Shown: positions 35,236-45,099, numbered from the stretch's first letter. The stretch: 64,000 bases of DNA from Acetobacter tropicalis (GCF_001580915.1 NZ_LHZQ01000219.1:1-64000); one strand, 5' to 3'. Notes: generated from the letters alone by a model not told the origin. Numbers and translations are program-made.

Positions 35236-36188
35236 CGGGCGTGGCCGATGCGGGGCTTTCCATGCCTGACAACCAGAGTCGTCCCGGTGCGTCAGCGGTG
35301 CCTCTTCCTCCTGTGTTCGAGACGCTGGTGGTGGTCGGGCCGGGGCTGATCGGATCTTCTGTCCTTCGGCGTGCGCGGGAGTTCGGAGGGCTGGCTCGGC
35401 GTGTCATTGCGGTTGATGTGTCGCCAGAGGTCAGGGCGCGGGTATCCGAGTTGGGCATAGCAGACGAAGTCATGGCCGATGCTGCTGAGGCCGCGGCGCA
35501 GGCCGATTGTGTCATGCTGTGCGTGCCTGTGGGGGCAATGGGGCCTGTTGCTGCGCAGGTGTTGCCCGCCATGCGTCCGGGTGCGATTCTGACAGAAGTG
35601 GGATCAACCAAGGTTTCGGTCATAGAAGCCATTACCCCTTATTTGCGGCCCGATGTCCCTTATGTGCCCGCGCACCCAATGGCGGGCACCGAGTTTTCCG
35701 GGCCGGATGCAGGTTTTGCTACGCTATTTGAAAAACGCTGGTGCTTGTTGACCCCGCTGGACAACACGCCTGTTGAAGCTGTGGACGCCATTCGCACTTT
35801 ATGGGAGCGGTGTGGGGCACGCTTGAGGGAAATGACCCCGGCGCATCATGACCGTGTTTGCGCCATTGTGAGTCACCTACCGCACTTGCTGGCCTTTACC
35901 ATTTGTGGCACGGCGGATGATCTGGCAGATGAAACGCGCTCGGAAGTGCTGGATTTTGCTGCATCCGGCTTTCGGGATTTTACCCGTATCGCAGCTTCTG
36001 ACCCCATTATGTGGCGCGATATCTTTCTGTTAAACCGGGATGCGCTTCTGGAAATGCTGGCGCGCTTCATGGAAGACGCACAAGCCATGGCACGTGCCAT
36101 CCGATGGGGAGATGAAGCGTATATTGTGGACCGCATCGAACGGGGGCGGAAAATCCGCAAAAGCCTGATTGAAAACGAGCAGGCCTAA
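35232..36188 (+). CDS. tyrA: Prephenate/arogenate dehydrogenase
   Basis: 318 residues from GTG 35232. The NAD(P) motif VVVGPGLIGSSVLRRAREFG is followed by LTEVGSTKVSVIEAI, PAHPMAGTEFSGPDAG with the conserved His, and HHDRVCAIVSHLPHLLAF, all typical of TyrA. It converts prephenate or arogenate to the tyrosine precursor. GTGA overlap with hpnL and a GAAGGA just upstream imply translational coupling. Confidence 0.9.
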   Translation: MTGVADAGLSMPDNQSRPGASAVPLPPVFETLVVVGPGLIGSSVLRRAREFGGLARRVIAVDVSPEVRARVSELGIADEVMADAAEAAAQADCVMLCVPVGAMGPVAAQVLPAMRPGAILTEVGSTKVSVIEAITPYLRPDVPYVPAHPMAGTEFSGPDAGFATLFEKRWCLLTPLDNTPVEAVDAIRTLWERCGARLREMTPAHHDRVCAIVSHLPHLLAFTICGTADDLADETRSEVLDFAASGFRDFTRIAASDPIMWRDIFLLNRDALLEMLARFMEDAQAMARAIRWGDEAYIVDRIERGRKIRKSLIENEQA

Positions 36189-36366
36189 GACGTGCCGCCG
36201 TTAGACGCCGTGTGAAAAATCAGCCCGCACAGGAGTTGAAAGGCTCATTTGAAGGCGCGATGGGGTAGGCCATCGGGACGAGTATCCAGCATCTTCGGTC
36301 CCAAACAGATTTGTGGGGCCGATCTGCCAGACGCTTCAAACCGCTCTCGTATAGAACGGACGTATC

Positions 36367-37158
36367 TCAGGTAGGCTGGCCGAAGGCTTTGATACGGAGC
36401 GCATCCAGGCGCTTGTGATTTTTGTCCGCCATGGGATTGAGATCCAGCATTTTCTGCCAGGCTTTCAGCGCGGCCTGACCATCATTGCGGTGCTCTTCAA
36501 CAGTTGTCAGCAGGTTCCAGCTCTGGGCATCTTTCGGGTCCCGCTGGAGGGCTGCGCCCAGATCCTGCACGGCTCCTGCCAGATCTCCGGCGACCAGACG
36601 CATCTGGGCGCGTGAGCGCCAGAGAATGGCCTGGTCTGGCTGGAGAGCTATGGCGTCTCCCATATCGTCCACAGCGTTATCTGGTTTTTCCGCAGACACA
36701 TCTTTCTGTGCACGACGCAGTAGAAGCTGGGTTGTGGGGGAAAGCCCGGCAGAACGAAGGGTTTCCAGCATGTCTTCCAGCGTATGGGCTTCTTCTGGCG
36801 TCTTGGCGTGGGCAAGCTGGTCTGCCAACAGGCCGATCCGGTCCTGACGGGTCAGTTTCTTGGCAGAAGGGGTAGAAGGCTTGTTATCGTCGCTGCTCTG
36901 CTGAGGTGATGTAGCTGCGGGCGGAGGCGCCTTGGACGGGGCGGAGGAAGGGGCTGAGCCAGCGGAAGCAGGTGGATGTGTCGTGGAAGCGGGGGCTGCC
37001 ACTATCTGCCCGGCAGAGGCAAGCAGGCAGGAACCAGCCATGAGGAGTATCAGAAAACGGGAGCGCAAATGCAAAAACCCGTTTCTCCGGCGTGCGGAAA
37101 AACGGGTTGCGCGCATGTCATGCGTCAAACGCCAGCCGGAAGAGGCCGGAGATGGCAT
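36367..37158 (-). CDS. Exported TPR-repeat protein
   Basis: 263 residues: a basic N-terminus and hydrophobic stretch FLILLMAGSCLLASAG (signal peptide or anchor), a Pro/Ser/Ala-rich linker to about residue 100, and then TPR-like helices (AVDDMGDAIALQPDQAILWRSR, GAVQDLGAALQRDPKDAQSWN). TPR domains hold protein partners; the partner is unknown. ATG 37158 has AGGG eight bases upstream and begins three bases after the rpmJ stop, so it is co-transcribed with L36. Whether the signal is cleaved or remains an anchor is unclear. Confidence 0.75.
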   Translation of the reverse strand: MPSPASSGWRLTHDMRATRFSARRRNGFLHLRSRFLILLMAGSCLLASAGQIVAAPASTTHPPASAGSAPSSAPSKAPPPAATSPQQSSDDNKPSTPSAKKLTRQDRIGLLADQLAHAKTPEEAHTLEDMLETLRSAGLSPTTQLLLRRAQKDVSAEKPDNAVDDMGDAIALQPDQAILWRSRAQMRLVAGDLAGAVQDLGAALQRDPKDAQSWNLLTTVEEHRNDGQAALKAWQKMLDLNPMADKNHKRLDALRIKAFGQPT

Positions 37159-37161
37159 GGA

Positions 37162-37287
37162 TCAGCCCTGACGAGCCTTCATGCGGGGGTTCTTCTTGTT
37201 GATGACATAAACCCGGCCGCGACGCCGCACGACACGGCAATCTTTATCGCGCACCTTGGCTGACTTCAGGCTGTTTCTGATTTTCAT
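37162..37287 (-). CDS. rpmJ: Ribosomal protein L36 (Cys-poor form)
   Basis: 41 residues, [19 protein letters not shown] then [21 protein letters not shown]. It is the zinc-independent type: only one Cys is present of the four zinc ligands found in the C+ form. The basic protein binds 23S rRNA. GGAG stands about 11 bases upstream of ATG 37287. Confidence 0.95.
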   Translation of the reverse strand: MKIRNSLKSAKVRDKDCRVVRRRGRVYVINKKNPRMKARQG

Positions 37288-37423
37288 GGCCCGTTTTACT
37301 CCGCCGATGCTTAAGGAACTGGAAACAAGTTGAGTGGGCACATACCGGCCCCGCCTGTACGAGTCAATGTTTCTCAAGGGTTCCAGACGGAATTTCTTCT
37401 TCTGGGTCTGGTTTCTTGCCGTT

Positions 37424-38410
37424 TTATTTGGATCTGGCTGTGTCTTTTTTCCCGATTGCGGAAAGGTCCGGCCTTGGTGTTTCCCGGTTGGCGGGCGCAA
37501 GGGTGGCAAAAGCTGAAGCCAGAGTATGGAAATCCGCTGCGCGCGGGGAGCGTGGGCGCCATGCCAGCCCGATGGTGCGCCACACCGGACCGCCGGAAAG
37601 CGGACGGGCGACAACACGATGATTCTGAAGAAGACCGTTCTCAATAGCCAATGCGGGCACTACCCCAATGCCCAGAGAGAGTTCCACCATTTCCACCATG
37701 GTCTGGAGTGATGTGGCTGTAAATGTGGAGTCGCCTTCTCCGTCCGAACTGTCCCATCCTCGGCCCTGGCGGCAGACAGCGAGCGTTTGCTCGCGCAGGC
37801 AGTGGCCATCTTCCATCATGATCATGCGCTGGTTTTCCAGGCGCTCCACCGGCACATGCGTGAGGTGGCTCAGGTCGTGGCCTTCCGGCATGACAACATG
37901 AAACGGGTCCTGCCACAGGGGGAGCGTTTCCGTGCCATCACACAGGCAGGGCATGGCCAGTACCAGCATATCCAGCCGCCCGAGGGACAGTTTCTCCAAT
38001 AGATGTTCGGTTGTGTCTTCTGTCAGGGAGAGCACAATCTGAGGGAAGCGTAGCCGGATGATTTTGACCAGCGGAGTCAGGAGAAAAGGGCCAATTGTCG
38101 GAATAATGCCCAACCGTAGCGCACCTGTCAGTGGTGTGCGGGCGGCAGCGGCCAGTTGCGGCACGGCTTCCAGCGCTTCCAGCGCCTGCCGGCCCTTATT
38201 GGCAATGTCATGCCCCAGCGGTGTGAAGACCACTTTCTTTCCCACAGTGCGGTCCAGAAGCTGGGCATCAAGCTGGCGTTCAAGGGCCATGATTCCCGCA
38301 GAAAGCGTCGATTGCGTCACGGCGCAGGCTGCTGCCGCCCTGCCAAAATGGCGGAGTTCCGAAAGGGCAATCAGGTAGCGGAGTTGTTGAGCGGATGGGA
38401 GGGGGAGCAT
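37424..38410 (-). CDS. oxyR: Hydrogen peroxide-sensing LysR regulator OxyR
   Basis: 328 residues. The N-terminal helix-turn-helix is [20 protein letters not shown]. In the sensor domain [11 protein letters not shown] places two cysteines at 204 and 213, nine apart as in E. coli OxyR (199 and 208). Peroxide oxidises this pair to a disulfide and switches the protein to its activating form. It is divergent from ahpC-ahpD, its usual target. AAGG stands six bases before ATG 38410. Confidence 0.93.
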   Translation of the reverse strand: MLPLPSAQQLRYLIALSELRHFGRAAAACAVTQSTLSAGIMALERQLDAQLLDRTVGKKVVFTPLGHDIANKGRQALEALEAVPQLAAAARTPLTGALRLGIIPTIGPFLLTPLVKIIRLRFPQIVLSLTEDTTEHLLEKLSLGRLDMLVLAMPCLCDGTETLPLWQDPFHVVMPEGHDLSHLTHVPVERLENQRMIMMEDGHCLREQTLAVCRQGRGWDSSDGEGDSTFTATSLQTMVEMVELSLGIGVVPALAIENGLLQNHRVVARPLSGGPVWRTIGLAWRPRSPRAADFHTLASAFATLAPANRETPRPDLSAIGKKDTARSK

Positions 38411-38619
38411 GGCAGACCTTACGCGTTTACGGCTGGCAGCAGATGCGCGGACATGATTCTCTTCTGACGAACAAGAGGGGGATTGTTAATCGATCATTCC
38501 GATTGTTTTAATATAAAATATTCATTGGCATGAATGGACGCATCGCGCCATAGATACTTCCGCGGCAGCGGTGCCCATGTGCCGTTGTAACATATGCCCA
38601 ACATATAAGGAGCAATCTG
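38411..38619. promoter_or_regulatory. Divergent oxyR / ahpC control region
   Basis: 209 bp. An AT-rich block at about 38486-38520 (GATTGTTAATCGATC, then CCGATTGTTTTAAT) has spaced ATCG/CGAT-like half sites that could bind OxyR, but the match to the enterobacterial consensus is loose. The ahpC promoter should lie just downstream of it. Confidence 0.35.
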
Positions 38620-39162
38620 ATGCTGACCGTTGGTGATAAATTTCCGAGCTTTGATCTGACTGCTGTTCCGGGTGGTCCGGAAGGGCTGAAGGGCGAATTC
38701 GTTCAGATTTCTGATAAGTCTGACGCTGGCAAATGGAAGGTTGTCTTCTTCTGGCCGAAAGACTTCACGTTCGTTTGCCCCACGGAAATCGTGGCATTTG
38801 GCAAGCTGTCCAAAGATTTCGCTGATCGTGATGCCGTTGTTTACGGTGTGTCCATCGATAGCGAGTTCGTGCACCTTAACTGGCGCCTGCACAACGAAGA
38901 CCTGAAGGATCTCTCGATCCCGATGCTGGCTGACATCAAGCGTGAGCTGACAGAAGGCACGGGCGTGATGGCGAAGGATGCCGGTGTGGCCCTGCGCGCA
39001 ACCTTTGTTGTGGACCCGCACGGCGTCATTCGCCACGTGTCCGTGAACGATCTGTCCGTGGGTCGTAACCCGCAGGAAATCGTGCGTATTCTGGATGGCC
39101 TGCAGAGCGACGAACTGTGCCCCTGCAACTGGAAGAAGGGTGACGACTTCATCAAAGTCTGA
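38620..39162 (+). CDS. ahpC: Alkyl hydroperoxide reductase AhpC (2-Cys peroxiredoxin)
   Basis: 180 residues. The peroxidatic Cys53 is in FTFVCPTEI and the resolving region is DELCPCNW (Cys167 and Cys169). The short form with this end matches the AhpC group that works with AhpD and not AhpF. It reduces organic and hydrogen peroxides. AAGGAG stands eight bases before ATG 38620. Confidence 0.95.
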   Translation: MLTVGDKFPSFDLTAVPGGPEGLKGEFVQISDKSDAGKWKVVFFWPKDFTFVCPTEIVAFGKLSKDFADRDAVVYGVSIDSEFVHLNWRLHNEDLKDLSIPMLADIKRELTEGTGVMAKDAGVALRATFVVDPHGVIRHVSVNDLSVGRNPQEIVRILDGLQSDELCPCNWKKGDDFIKV

Positions 39163-39436
39163 TCCTTCTGCTGTGTTAAAGCCAGATCATGCCAGTGATG
39201 GCTTTGGTCTGGCCGTGGCCTTCGCAGCGGTTTCGTGCCGCTGTGGGGGCTCTGTCTCAGGGTGTTCTGCTCCGGTTTGATGGGAGTAGAAGCCTGAGCC
39301 TTCCCGCCCATGCGGGTTATTCCTATGGTTTACGCCGGGCCTTCGCTGTTGACGGAGGGTTTGTGTCAGGTGCGCTGCACCGGCGTCCATATGCCTTGCT
39401 TTTTCTGTTTCCCTTTCATTTTCTGCGGATTGACCA

Positions 39437-39964
39437 ATGTCCCTTGATGCCCTGAAGGATCGTATTCCCGATTACGCGAAGGATCTGAGGTTAAATCTCA
39501 GCTCTCTTGCCAATGATATTACGCTGACACCGCAGCAGCTTGCCGGTGCGTTTGTTGCGTCTGCCATCGCGTCTCGCAATGATGAGGTGACCAAGGCCAT
39601 TGTTGCAGAATTTGGCGGCAAGCTCTCTGCCGAAGCATTGAATGCCGCCAAGGCTGCCGCTGCCATTATGGGTATGAATAACATTTACTATCGCTTTGTG
39701 CATATGGCTGGTGGTGATTACGCCAAGATGCCTGCCCAACTGCGTATGAGCGTTATTGCGCGGCCCGGAGTGGAAAAAGCGGATTTTGAACTGTGGTCCT
39801 TGGCTGTGTCCGTCATCAACGGATGTGACCTGTGCGTGACCAGCCACGAGAAAATTGTGCGCGACGCATTGGGTGCAGAAGCTGTTCAGACCGCCGCCCG
39901 TATTGCTGCGACGGTGCATGCCGTTGCTGTGGCTGTAGAAGGCGCTGCTGCTCTGCGTGATTGA
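39437..39964 (+). CDS. ahpD: Alkylhydroperoxidase AhpD
   Basis: 175 residues of the carboxymuconolactone-decarboxylase fold. The active CDLC is at residues 130-133 with His137 in TSHEK, the same spacing as mycobacterial AhpD, which uses Cys130, Cys133 and His137. AhpD passes electrons to AhpC. It follows ahpC by 274 bp, a gap with no convincing gene. Confidence 0.93.
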   Translation: MSLDALKDRIPDYAKDLRLNLSSLANDITLTPQQLAGAFVASAIASRNDEVTKAIVAEFGGKLSAEALNAAKAAAAIMGMNNIYYRFVHMAGGDYAKMPAQLRMSVIARPGVEKADFELWSLAVSVINGCDLCVTSHEKIVRDALGAEAVQTAARIAATVHAVAVAVEGAAALRD

Positions 39965-40001
39965 CGCTCAGTCCGCTATCGGGCGGCGTCTTTTCAGCCT
40001 C

Positions 40002-40108
40002 AAAAACCTCGGCACATCCTGCCTGCTAACCGCGTGAGTGAGGGGCCTTCCTTTAGTAAGGCCTCAGAGCTTTCGTGTGTAGGGGAGGGGTGCCGAGGTT
40101 TTTTATTT
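40002..40108 (+). terminator. Long structured element ending in a T run, after ahpD
   Basis: AAAAACCTCGGCAC at 40002-40015 pairs perfectly with GTGCCGAGGTTTTT at 40090-40103. The 74-base interior contains a nested hairpin (GGGGCCTT near 40042-40049 with AAGGCCTC at 40058-40065). The 3' side ends in TTTTTTA, so it can terminate ahpC-ahpD. The large ordered interior also fits a small non-coding RNA. Confidence 0.5.
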
Positions 40109-40411
40109 GAGACAGAATAGCTCAAAAGGATAGGGAGGTTTGCTTGGATAAAAAGGGAAAGTGATTGTTTCGTCCCGAGCAAAGCTTCCCTTAGCAGGTA
40201 TCAGGAAATAGGTTGTTAATGTTCTAGGGGTCTCTCTTGGAGTATCACTGTGAGAGAGTTCGGGCACATAAGGCGGTGGCAGAAATAGCCTCAGCTCTGG
40301 TGTCCATATTATCAATAAGCAAGGAAACAGCGAAGCTGGAAAATCCAGCAGCTATCAAAGTCACGTAGAAACGCGCCCTTGCTCATTTTGATAAAGTTTT
40401 AAATGAGAAAG
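40109..40411. other. AT-rich gap before tRNA-Asp
   Basis: About 300 bp with no supported gene. A 70-codon minus-strand frame is present but has no ribosome-binding site or recognisable domain. Confidence 0.35.
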
Positions 40412-40488
<77 letters not shown>

Positions 40489-40709
40489 AGTCCAGACGCT
40501 TACCAGTAGTGTGCGTCGGTATGAGGGGCTTTATAACGGGGATTTTTCGTTTGGCAACAGGGTTTGGGTAAAAAAATGCAAGATTATGTATTTTTCTCTT
40601 TAATCCAGAGACTTAAGAGGAAAACCAAGCCCGTGGACAGAGGCGGAAAGGAGAGGGGAAACCTTGATATTTTTGCGTGTAAGCGCCTCAGAATGAAGAG
40701 GCCGGAAAA

Positions 40710-40735
40710 CCCCATCCGCTGGAACACGGATGGGG
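40710..40735 (-). terminator. Terminator of the YceI gene
   Basis: CCCCATCCG at 40710-40718 pairs with CGGATGGGG at 40727-40735. On the minus strand it is followed by TTTTCC, 8 bp past the stop codon of the YceI gene. Confidence 0.7.
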
Positions 40736-40742
40736 AGACAGA

Positions 40743-41351
40743 TTAATTCTGTTTTTCAAATGCGCCAGCCAGAGTGAGGGTGACATCATCCCCCACCATT
40801 GGCACGTACGTTTTCACGCCAAATTCGCTGCGTTTGATAACCCCGGTGGCCTGAAAGCCGACCGTATAGGCTTTGTCCATCGGGTTTACACCAGAGCCTA
40901 CATAGTGGGCTTGGAGTGTCAGGGGCCGGGTCACGCCATGCAGAGTAAAGTTACCGGTAATGGAAGCACCCCCTTTACCATCCGGTGTGACCTGGGTGGA
41001 GACAAAGGTGGCGGTGGGATATTTGCCAGCGTCCAGCCAGTCAGCGCCTTTCAGTTCTTCTGTCAGCCTGTCACTGGTGGTCTGAACACTGCTGACCGGT
41101 ACGGAAATGGTTAGTTTGGAGGCCGCCGGATGCGCGCTGTCCAAAGTGAGGGAACCGCTGGCTCCGGAGAATAGGCCAGAATAATTGGTAAAGCCGAAAT
41201 GCAGCAGGGAAAACACAACCTGCGTATGGCCCGGCTCAACCTTGTAGGTGCCGCTTTGAACGTGCTGGGGCGCACTGTCAGCCAGAGCCATGCCGAGAGA
41301 GGTAGCCATCCCGATGACGGCAAGAGAGCATGCAAAGATACGTTTAGACAT
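40743..41351 (-). CDS. Periplasmic YceI-family protein
   Basis: 202 residues: signal peptide MSKRIFACSLAVIGMATSLGMALA, then the lipocalin-like YceI domain (GTYKVEPGHTQVVFSLLHFGFTNYSG, ADWLDAGKYPTATFVST, GNFTLHGVTRPLTL, KRSEFGVKTYVPMVGDDVTL). These proteins bind polyisoprenoids or similar lipids in the periplasm. ATG 41351 has AAGGA ten bases upstream; the longer frame lacks support. Confidence 0.88.
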   Translation of the reverse strand: MSKRIFACSLAVIGMATSLGMALADSAPQHVQSGTYKVEPGHTQVVFSLLHFGFTNYSGLFSGASGSLTLDSAHPAASKLTISVPVSSVQTTSDRLTEELKGADWLDAGKYPTATFVSTQVTPDGKGGASITGNFTLHGVTRPLTLQAHYVGSGVNPMDKAYTVGFQATGVIKRSEFGVKTYVPMVGDDVTLTLAGAFEKQN

Positions 41352-41457
41352 GAAGGAATGTCCTTGGTTGATGGTGAGGAAAAAGAGGCAGAGGGGCAGA
41401 CGGTTCGTGTTGCGTAACGCAAGACCGTCCGGTTCGTGCTCTGCCGGGGAAAAAAGA

Positions 41458-42285
41458 TCAGCCTCCGAAGGTAAAGCCGGAGAGAGATTTACCCATGACC
41501 GTGTCACTATAGGTCCGCACGCCTCCATCGGTGCCCGCAGCCCCTGCGACGACCATGAGAGGAAGGAGATGTTCTTCTCTGGGGTGGCAGATGCGCGCGG
41601 ATGGGGCATCTTCCCATTGAATGAGGGCCTGATTGCGTAAGGTTGCCGGTTGGGTCACAGCATCGGCCAGCCACGTATCGAACTGATGGGATGCATCATC
41701 GGACTGTGGGTTCGCCGCCATGAAGTGGCGCAGATTGTGGTAGGTCATGCCTGTGCCCACAATCAGGATATTTTGGTCACGGAGCGGGGCGAGCGCCTGC
41801 CCGATGCGCAGATGCAGGGCCGGGTCCATATCCTGTTGGAGCGAGAGTTCAACAACGGGAATATCGGCTTTTTCAAACGCCAGCATAAACGGAATGAAGA
41901 CTCCGTGGTCCAAACCACGTTCAGCGTCTGCTTCCGCCGGTATGCCAGCGTCTTTCAGTAAATGTTGCACCGTTTCCGCCAATTCGGGCGAGCCCGGTAC
42001 ATCATACTTCAGATGATAGGTATGGGGAGGAAACCCATAATAATCATAAATCAGCGGAAGCTGTGTGCCAGACGTAACTGTTGGAACACGGGTCTCCCAA
42101 TGGCCAGAGATCACCAGAATGGCATCCGGTTTCTGGGGCAGAGTGTGAGGGATGTCCCGCAGATAAGCCGCCATGGTGTCCCATGTGTCCGGCCAGTCCA
42201 TAAAGAAGCACGGACCGCCACCATGCGGCAGAAAAAGGACTGGCTGGCGCTTGGGGTGCTGTGAAACAGGAGAGAGGTCAGGCAT
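41458..42285 (-). CDS. DODA-type (LigB-like) extradiol dioxygenase family protein
   Basis: 275 residues. Likely metal ligands and active-site histidines are in FLPHGGGP, SGHWET, LDHGVFIPF and CHPREEHLLPLMV, the pattern of the 4,5-DOPA dioxygenase/YgiD family. YgiD opens the ring of DOPA-like catechols; the physiological substrate here is unknown. ATG 42285 is the first ATG; a TTG nine codons earlier is possible. Confidence 0.85.
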   Translation of the reverse strand: MPDLSPVSQHPKRQPVLFLPHGGGPCFFMDWPDTWDTMAAYLRDIPHTLPQKPDAILVISGHWETRVPTVTSGTQLPLIYDYYGFPPHTYHLKYDVPGSPELAETVQHLLKDAGIPAEADAERGLDHGVFIPFMLAFEKADIPVVELSLQQDMDPALHLRIGQALAPLRDQNILIVGTGMTYHNLRHFMAANPQSDDASHQFDTWLADAVTQPATLRNQALIQWEDAPSARICHPREEHLLPLMVVAGAAGTDGGVRTYSDTVMGKSLSGFTFGG

Positions 42286-42415
42286 GGGACAAATCAACCT
42301 TGGCAGGTGCAATGGTGTGAGTGTTGCCTTCTCTTCCTCGTTTGATAATCCTGTGTTTCAGTAAGATATCTCACACCCGAAGTGTGAGATTGGATTTGAT
42401 GTGAGCGTAAGCCAT

Positions 42416-42455
42416 AAAAAAACCGGAGGGGGCATAAGGCCACCGGCTCCGGTTT
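42416..42455 (-). terminator. Terminator of ppa
   Basis: AAACCGGAG at 42420-42428 pairs with CTCCGGTTT at 42447-42455. On the minus strand a run of eight T follows the stem. It lies about 50 bp past the ppa stop. Confidence 0.85.
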
Positions 42456-42506
42456 TCTCAGGTCATCCTGCGGCCTTGCCAGGCCATAGGGAAAGGCGAA
42501 AACGCT

Positions 42507-43037
42507 TTATTTGGCCTTTTTGGCTTCTTCCACGCCAGTGCGGATGAAGTCACCAGCTTCTTCACGGGTGCCCCAGCCGGTCACTTTCACCCATTTGCCG
42601 GGTTCCAGATCCTTGTAGCGGGTGAAGAAGTGCTCAATCGCCTTGACGGTGATTTCCGGCAGATCCTGCACGCTTTCCACTTTGCTGAACTGCGGGTGAA
42701 CCTTGTCATGCGGGACGCAGATGATTTTTTCGTCCTGGCCGGATTCGTCTTCCATCTTCAGCACACCGATGGGACGGGCGCGAATCACGGAGCCGGGCAC
42801 AACGTTGCTGGGGGTCAGCACCAGGGCGTCTGTCGGGTCTCCATCAGCGGCCAGCGTGCCGGGAATGAAGCCATATGCCGTGGGGTAGGCCATGGGCGTG
42901 AACAGGAAGCGGTCCACAAACAGGGCGCCGCTTTCCTTGTCGATTTCGTATTTGACGGAAGATCCCTGCGGGATTTCGATCACCACATTGATGTCAAACG
43001 GCACATCTTTACCAGGAGAGAGTTTCGACACGTCCAT
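42507..43037 (-). CDS. ppa: Inorganic pyrophosphatase (type I)
   Basis: 176 residues. Family features: VVIEIPQGSSVKYEIDKESG, YPTAYGFIPGTLAADGDPTDALVLTP with the metal-binding aspartates of DGDPTDAL, and CVPHDKVHPQF. It hydrolyses pyrophosphate and so pulls biosynthetic reactions forward. GGAG lies eight bases before ATG 43037. Confidence 0.96.
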   Translation of the reverse strand: MDVSKLSPGKDVPFDINVVIEIPQGSSVKYEIDKESGALFVDRFLFTPMAYPTAYGFIPGTLAADGDPTDALVLTPSNVVPGSVIRARPIGVLKMEDESGQDEKIICVPHDKVHPQFSKVESVQDLPEITVKAIEHFFTRYKDLEPGKWVKVTGWGTREEAGDFIRTGVEEAKKAK

Positions 43038-43192
43038 AAGGCTGCTCCAGCATGGGTAAAATACGGATGCCAGACCCTATCCGCCATGGTGCAACTTGCC
43101 AAGTCGGAACAGAAGGGAGTGAATTTTGGCTGTTTTTCACACTCAGAACTCTTGCCAAATGTGTCAGGTTGCGTAATCAGAGAGCCACCTGC

Positions 43193-43266
43193 GCGCCCGT
43201 AGCTCAATTGGTTAGAGCGGGCCGCTCATAACGGCTAGGTTGCGGGTTCAAGTCCTGCCGGGCGCA
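43193..43266 (+). tRNA. tRNA with CAT anticodon, probably tRNA-Ile2
   Basis: The acceptor GCGCCCG pairs with CGGGCGC with discriminator A. The D arm is GCTCAATTGGTTAGAGC. The anticodon stem GGCCG/CGGCT carries CTCATAA in the loop, and the T arm is GCGGGTTCAAGTCCTGC. CCA is not encoded. CTCATAA and the T arm resemble E. coli tRNA-Ile2, whose C34 is changed to lysidine by TilS; elongator tRNA-Met is the alternative. Confidence 0.88.
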
Positions 43267-43329
43267 GGTTTTTGCCTTTCACGTCCTTATCGGCGCCTTT
43301 TTACCAGTCCATTCGCGGGAGTTCATCTC

Positions 43330-45009
43330 ATGGCACCATATCAATACGTCTATGTGATGAAGGATCTGACCAAGTCCTATCCGGGTGGTCGGGAAGTGTT
43401 CAAAGGCATTACGCTGTCCTTCCTGCCGGGCGTGAAAATTGGTGTTCTGGGCGTTAACGGTGCCGGTAAATCCACCCTGCTCAAGATCATGGCGGGGATT
43501 GATAAGGAATATGGCGGGGAAGCCTGGGCGGCTGAGGGCGTAAAGGTCGGGTATCTGGAGCAGGAGCCCCAGCTTGACCCCAAACTGACCGTTGGCGAGA
43601 ACGTGGCCCAAGGCTTTGGCGACCTGAAAAAGGCCGTTGACCGCTTCAACGAGATTTCCATGCGCTTTGCCGAGCCCATGGAAGATGATGAAATGAATGC
43701 CCTGCTGGCTGAACAGGCCGATCTGCAGGAAAAGATTGATGCTGGCGATGGCTGGGAGCTGGACCGCAAGCTGGAGATCGCGCTGGATGCACTGCGCTGC
43801 CCGCCTGCTGACAGCCCGGTAGACAAGCTTTCCGGTGGCGAACGCCGCCGTGTGGCTTTGTGCCGCCTGCTTCTTGAAAAGCCTGATATCCTGCTGCTGG
43901 ACGAACCAACCAACCATCTGGACGCAGAAAGCGTGGCATGGCTGGAAAAGACGCTGCACGATTATCAGGGTACCGTGATGGTCATCACCCATGACCGTTA
44001 CTTCCTGGACAACGTGACCAACTGGATTCTTGAAATCGAACGCGGTCGCGGTATCCCGTTTGAAGGCAATTATTCCTCCTGGCTGGAACAGAAGCGCAAG
44101 CGTCTGGCACAGGAAGAAAAGGAAGAAAGTGCCCGCCAGCGTGCCCTTGCTGCCGAACAGGAATGGATTGGGTCCAGTCCCAAGGCGCGTCAGGCCAAGA
44201 GCAAATCCCGTATTGCGCGATATGAAGAAATGCTGGCCCAGAGTGCTGAAAAGCAGACGGGTGTGGCAGATATCGTCATTGCGCCTGGCCCGCGTCTGGG
44301 TGGCACGGTGATTGAAGCCGATCACCTCAGCAAAGGGTTTGGTGATCGTCTGCTGATTGACGATCTCAGCTTCAAACTGCCGCCGGGTGGTATTGTCGGG
44401 GTGATCGGGCCGAACGGTGCTGGTAAGTCCACGTTGTTCAAGATGATCGTGGGTCAGGAAAAGCCGGATTCGGGTGAACTGAAAATCGGTGAGACTGTAA
44501 AGCTGGGATATGTTGACCAGTCCCGTGACGATCTGGACCCCAACAAGACCGTGTGGGAAGAAATTTCCGGCGGGACGGATGTCATTTATCTGGGCAAGCG
44601 CGCCGTTCCTTCCCGTGCTTATGTCGGGGCGTTCAACTTCAAGGGCTCAGACCAGCAGAAGAAGGTTGGCATTCTTTCCGGTGGTGAGCGCAACCGCGTG
44701 CATCTGGCCAAGATGCTCCGCAAGGAAAGCAACGTGCTGCTGCTGGACGAACCAACCAACGATCTGGACGTGGATACCCTGCGCGCGCTGGAAGAAGCCT
44801 TGGCAGAATTTCCGGGGTGTGCCGTGGTCATTACCCATGACCGCTGGTTCCTGGACCGTCTGGCAACGCATATTCTGGCGTTTGAAGGGGATTCCCACGT
44901 CGAGTGGTTTGAAGGAAACTTCCAGGCTTATGAGGAAGACAAACGCCGGCGTCTGGGTGCTGATGCTACGGAACCGGGCCGCATCCGTTATCGGCCTATC
45001 GCCCGCTGA
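43330..45009 (+). CDS. ettA: Energy-dependent translational throttle EttA (ABC-F)
   Basis: 559 residues with two ABC domains and no membrane part. Domain one: Walker [10 protein letters not shown], signature LSGGERRR, Walker [13 protein letters not shown] linker rich in charged residues follows (about 240-300). Domain two: [28 protein letters not shown]. EttA binds the ribosomal E site and gates the first peptide bond according to ATP level. GGGAG stands nine bases before ATG 43330; the frame upstream runs into the tRNA gene and is rejected. Confidence 0.95.
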   Translation: MAPYQYVYVMKDLTKSYPGGREVFKGITLSFLPGVKIGVLGVNGAGKSTLLKIMAGIDKEYGGEAWAAEGVKVGYLEQEPQLDPKLTVGENVAQGFGDLKKAVDRFNEISMRFAEPMEDDEMNALLAEQADLQEKIDAGDGWELDRKLEIALDALRCPPADSPVDKLSGGERRRVALCRLLLEKPDILLLDEPTNHLDAESVAWLEKTLHDYQGTVMVITHDRYFLDNVTNWILEIERGRGIPFEGNYSSWLEQKRKRLAQEEKEESARQRALAAEQEWIGSSPKARQAKSKSRIARYEEMLAQSAEKQTGVADIVIAPGPRLGGTVIEADHLSKGFGDRLLIDDLSFKLPPGGIVGVIGPNGAGKSTLFKMIVGQEKPDSGELKIGETVKLGYVDQSRDDLDPNKTVWEEISGGTDVIYLGKRAVPSRAYVGAFNFKGSDQQKKVGILSGGERNRVHLAKMLRKESNVLLLDEPTNDLDVDTLRALEEALAEFPGCAVVITHDRWFLDRLATHILAFEGDSHVEWFEGNFQAYEEDKRRRLGADATEPGRIRYRPIAR

Positions 45010-45081
45010 TCAGGTCTGGATGGGTGTCTGATGCGGCATCCGTCCTGTCTGCCCTCAGGTAAATCTATCTTTTCTTGTCTG

Positions 45082-45099
45082 ACGCCCCATGCCGGGGCG
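45082..45099 (+). terminator. Possible terminator after ettA
   Basis: ACGCCCC at 45082-45088 pairs with GGGGCGT at 45093-45099 around a four-base loop; only a short TT follows, so termination would be weak. Confidence 0.35.

Noticed and set aside
39189-39455. 88-codon plus-strand frame between ahpC and ahpD
   Set aside because: No ribosome-binding site, overlaps the ahpD start and shows no protein-like pattern.
40103-40315. 70-codon minus-strand frame
   Set aside because: No start signal, Pro-rich and AT-rich sequence typical of chance coding.
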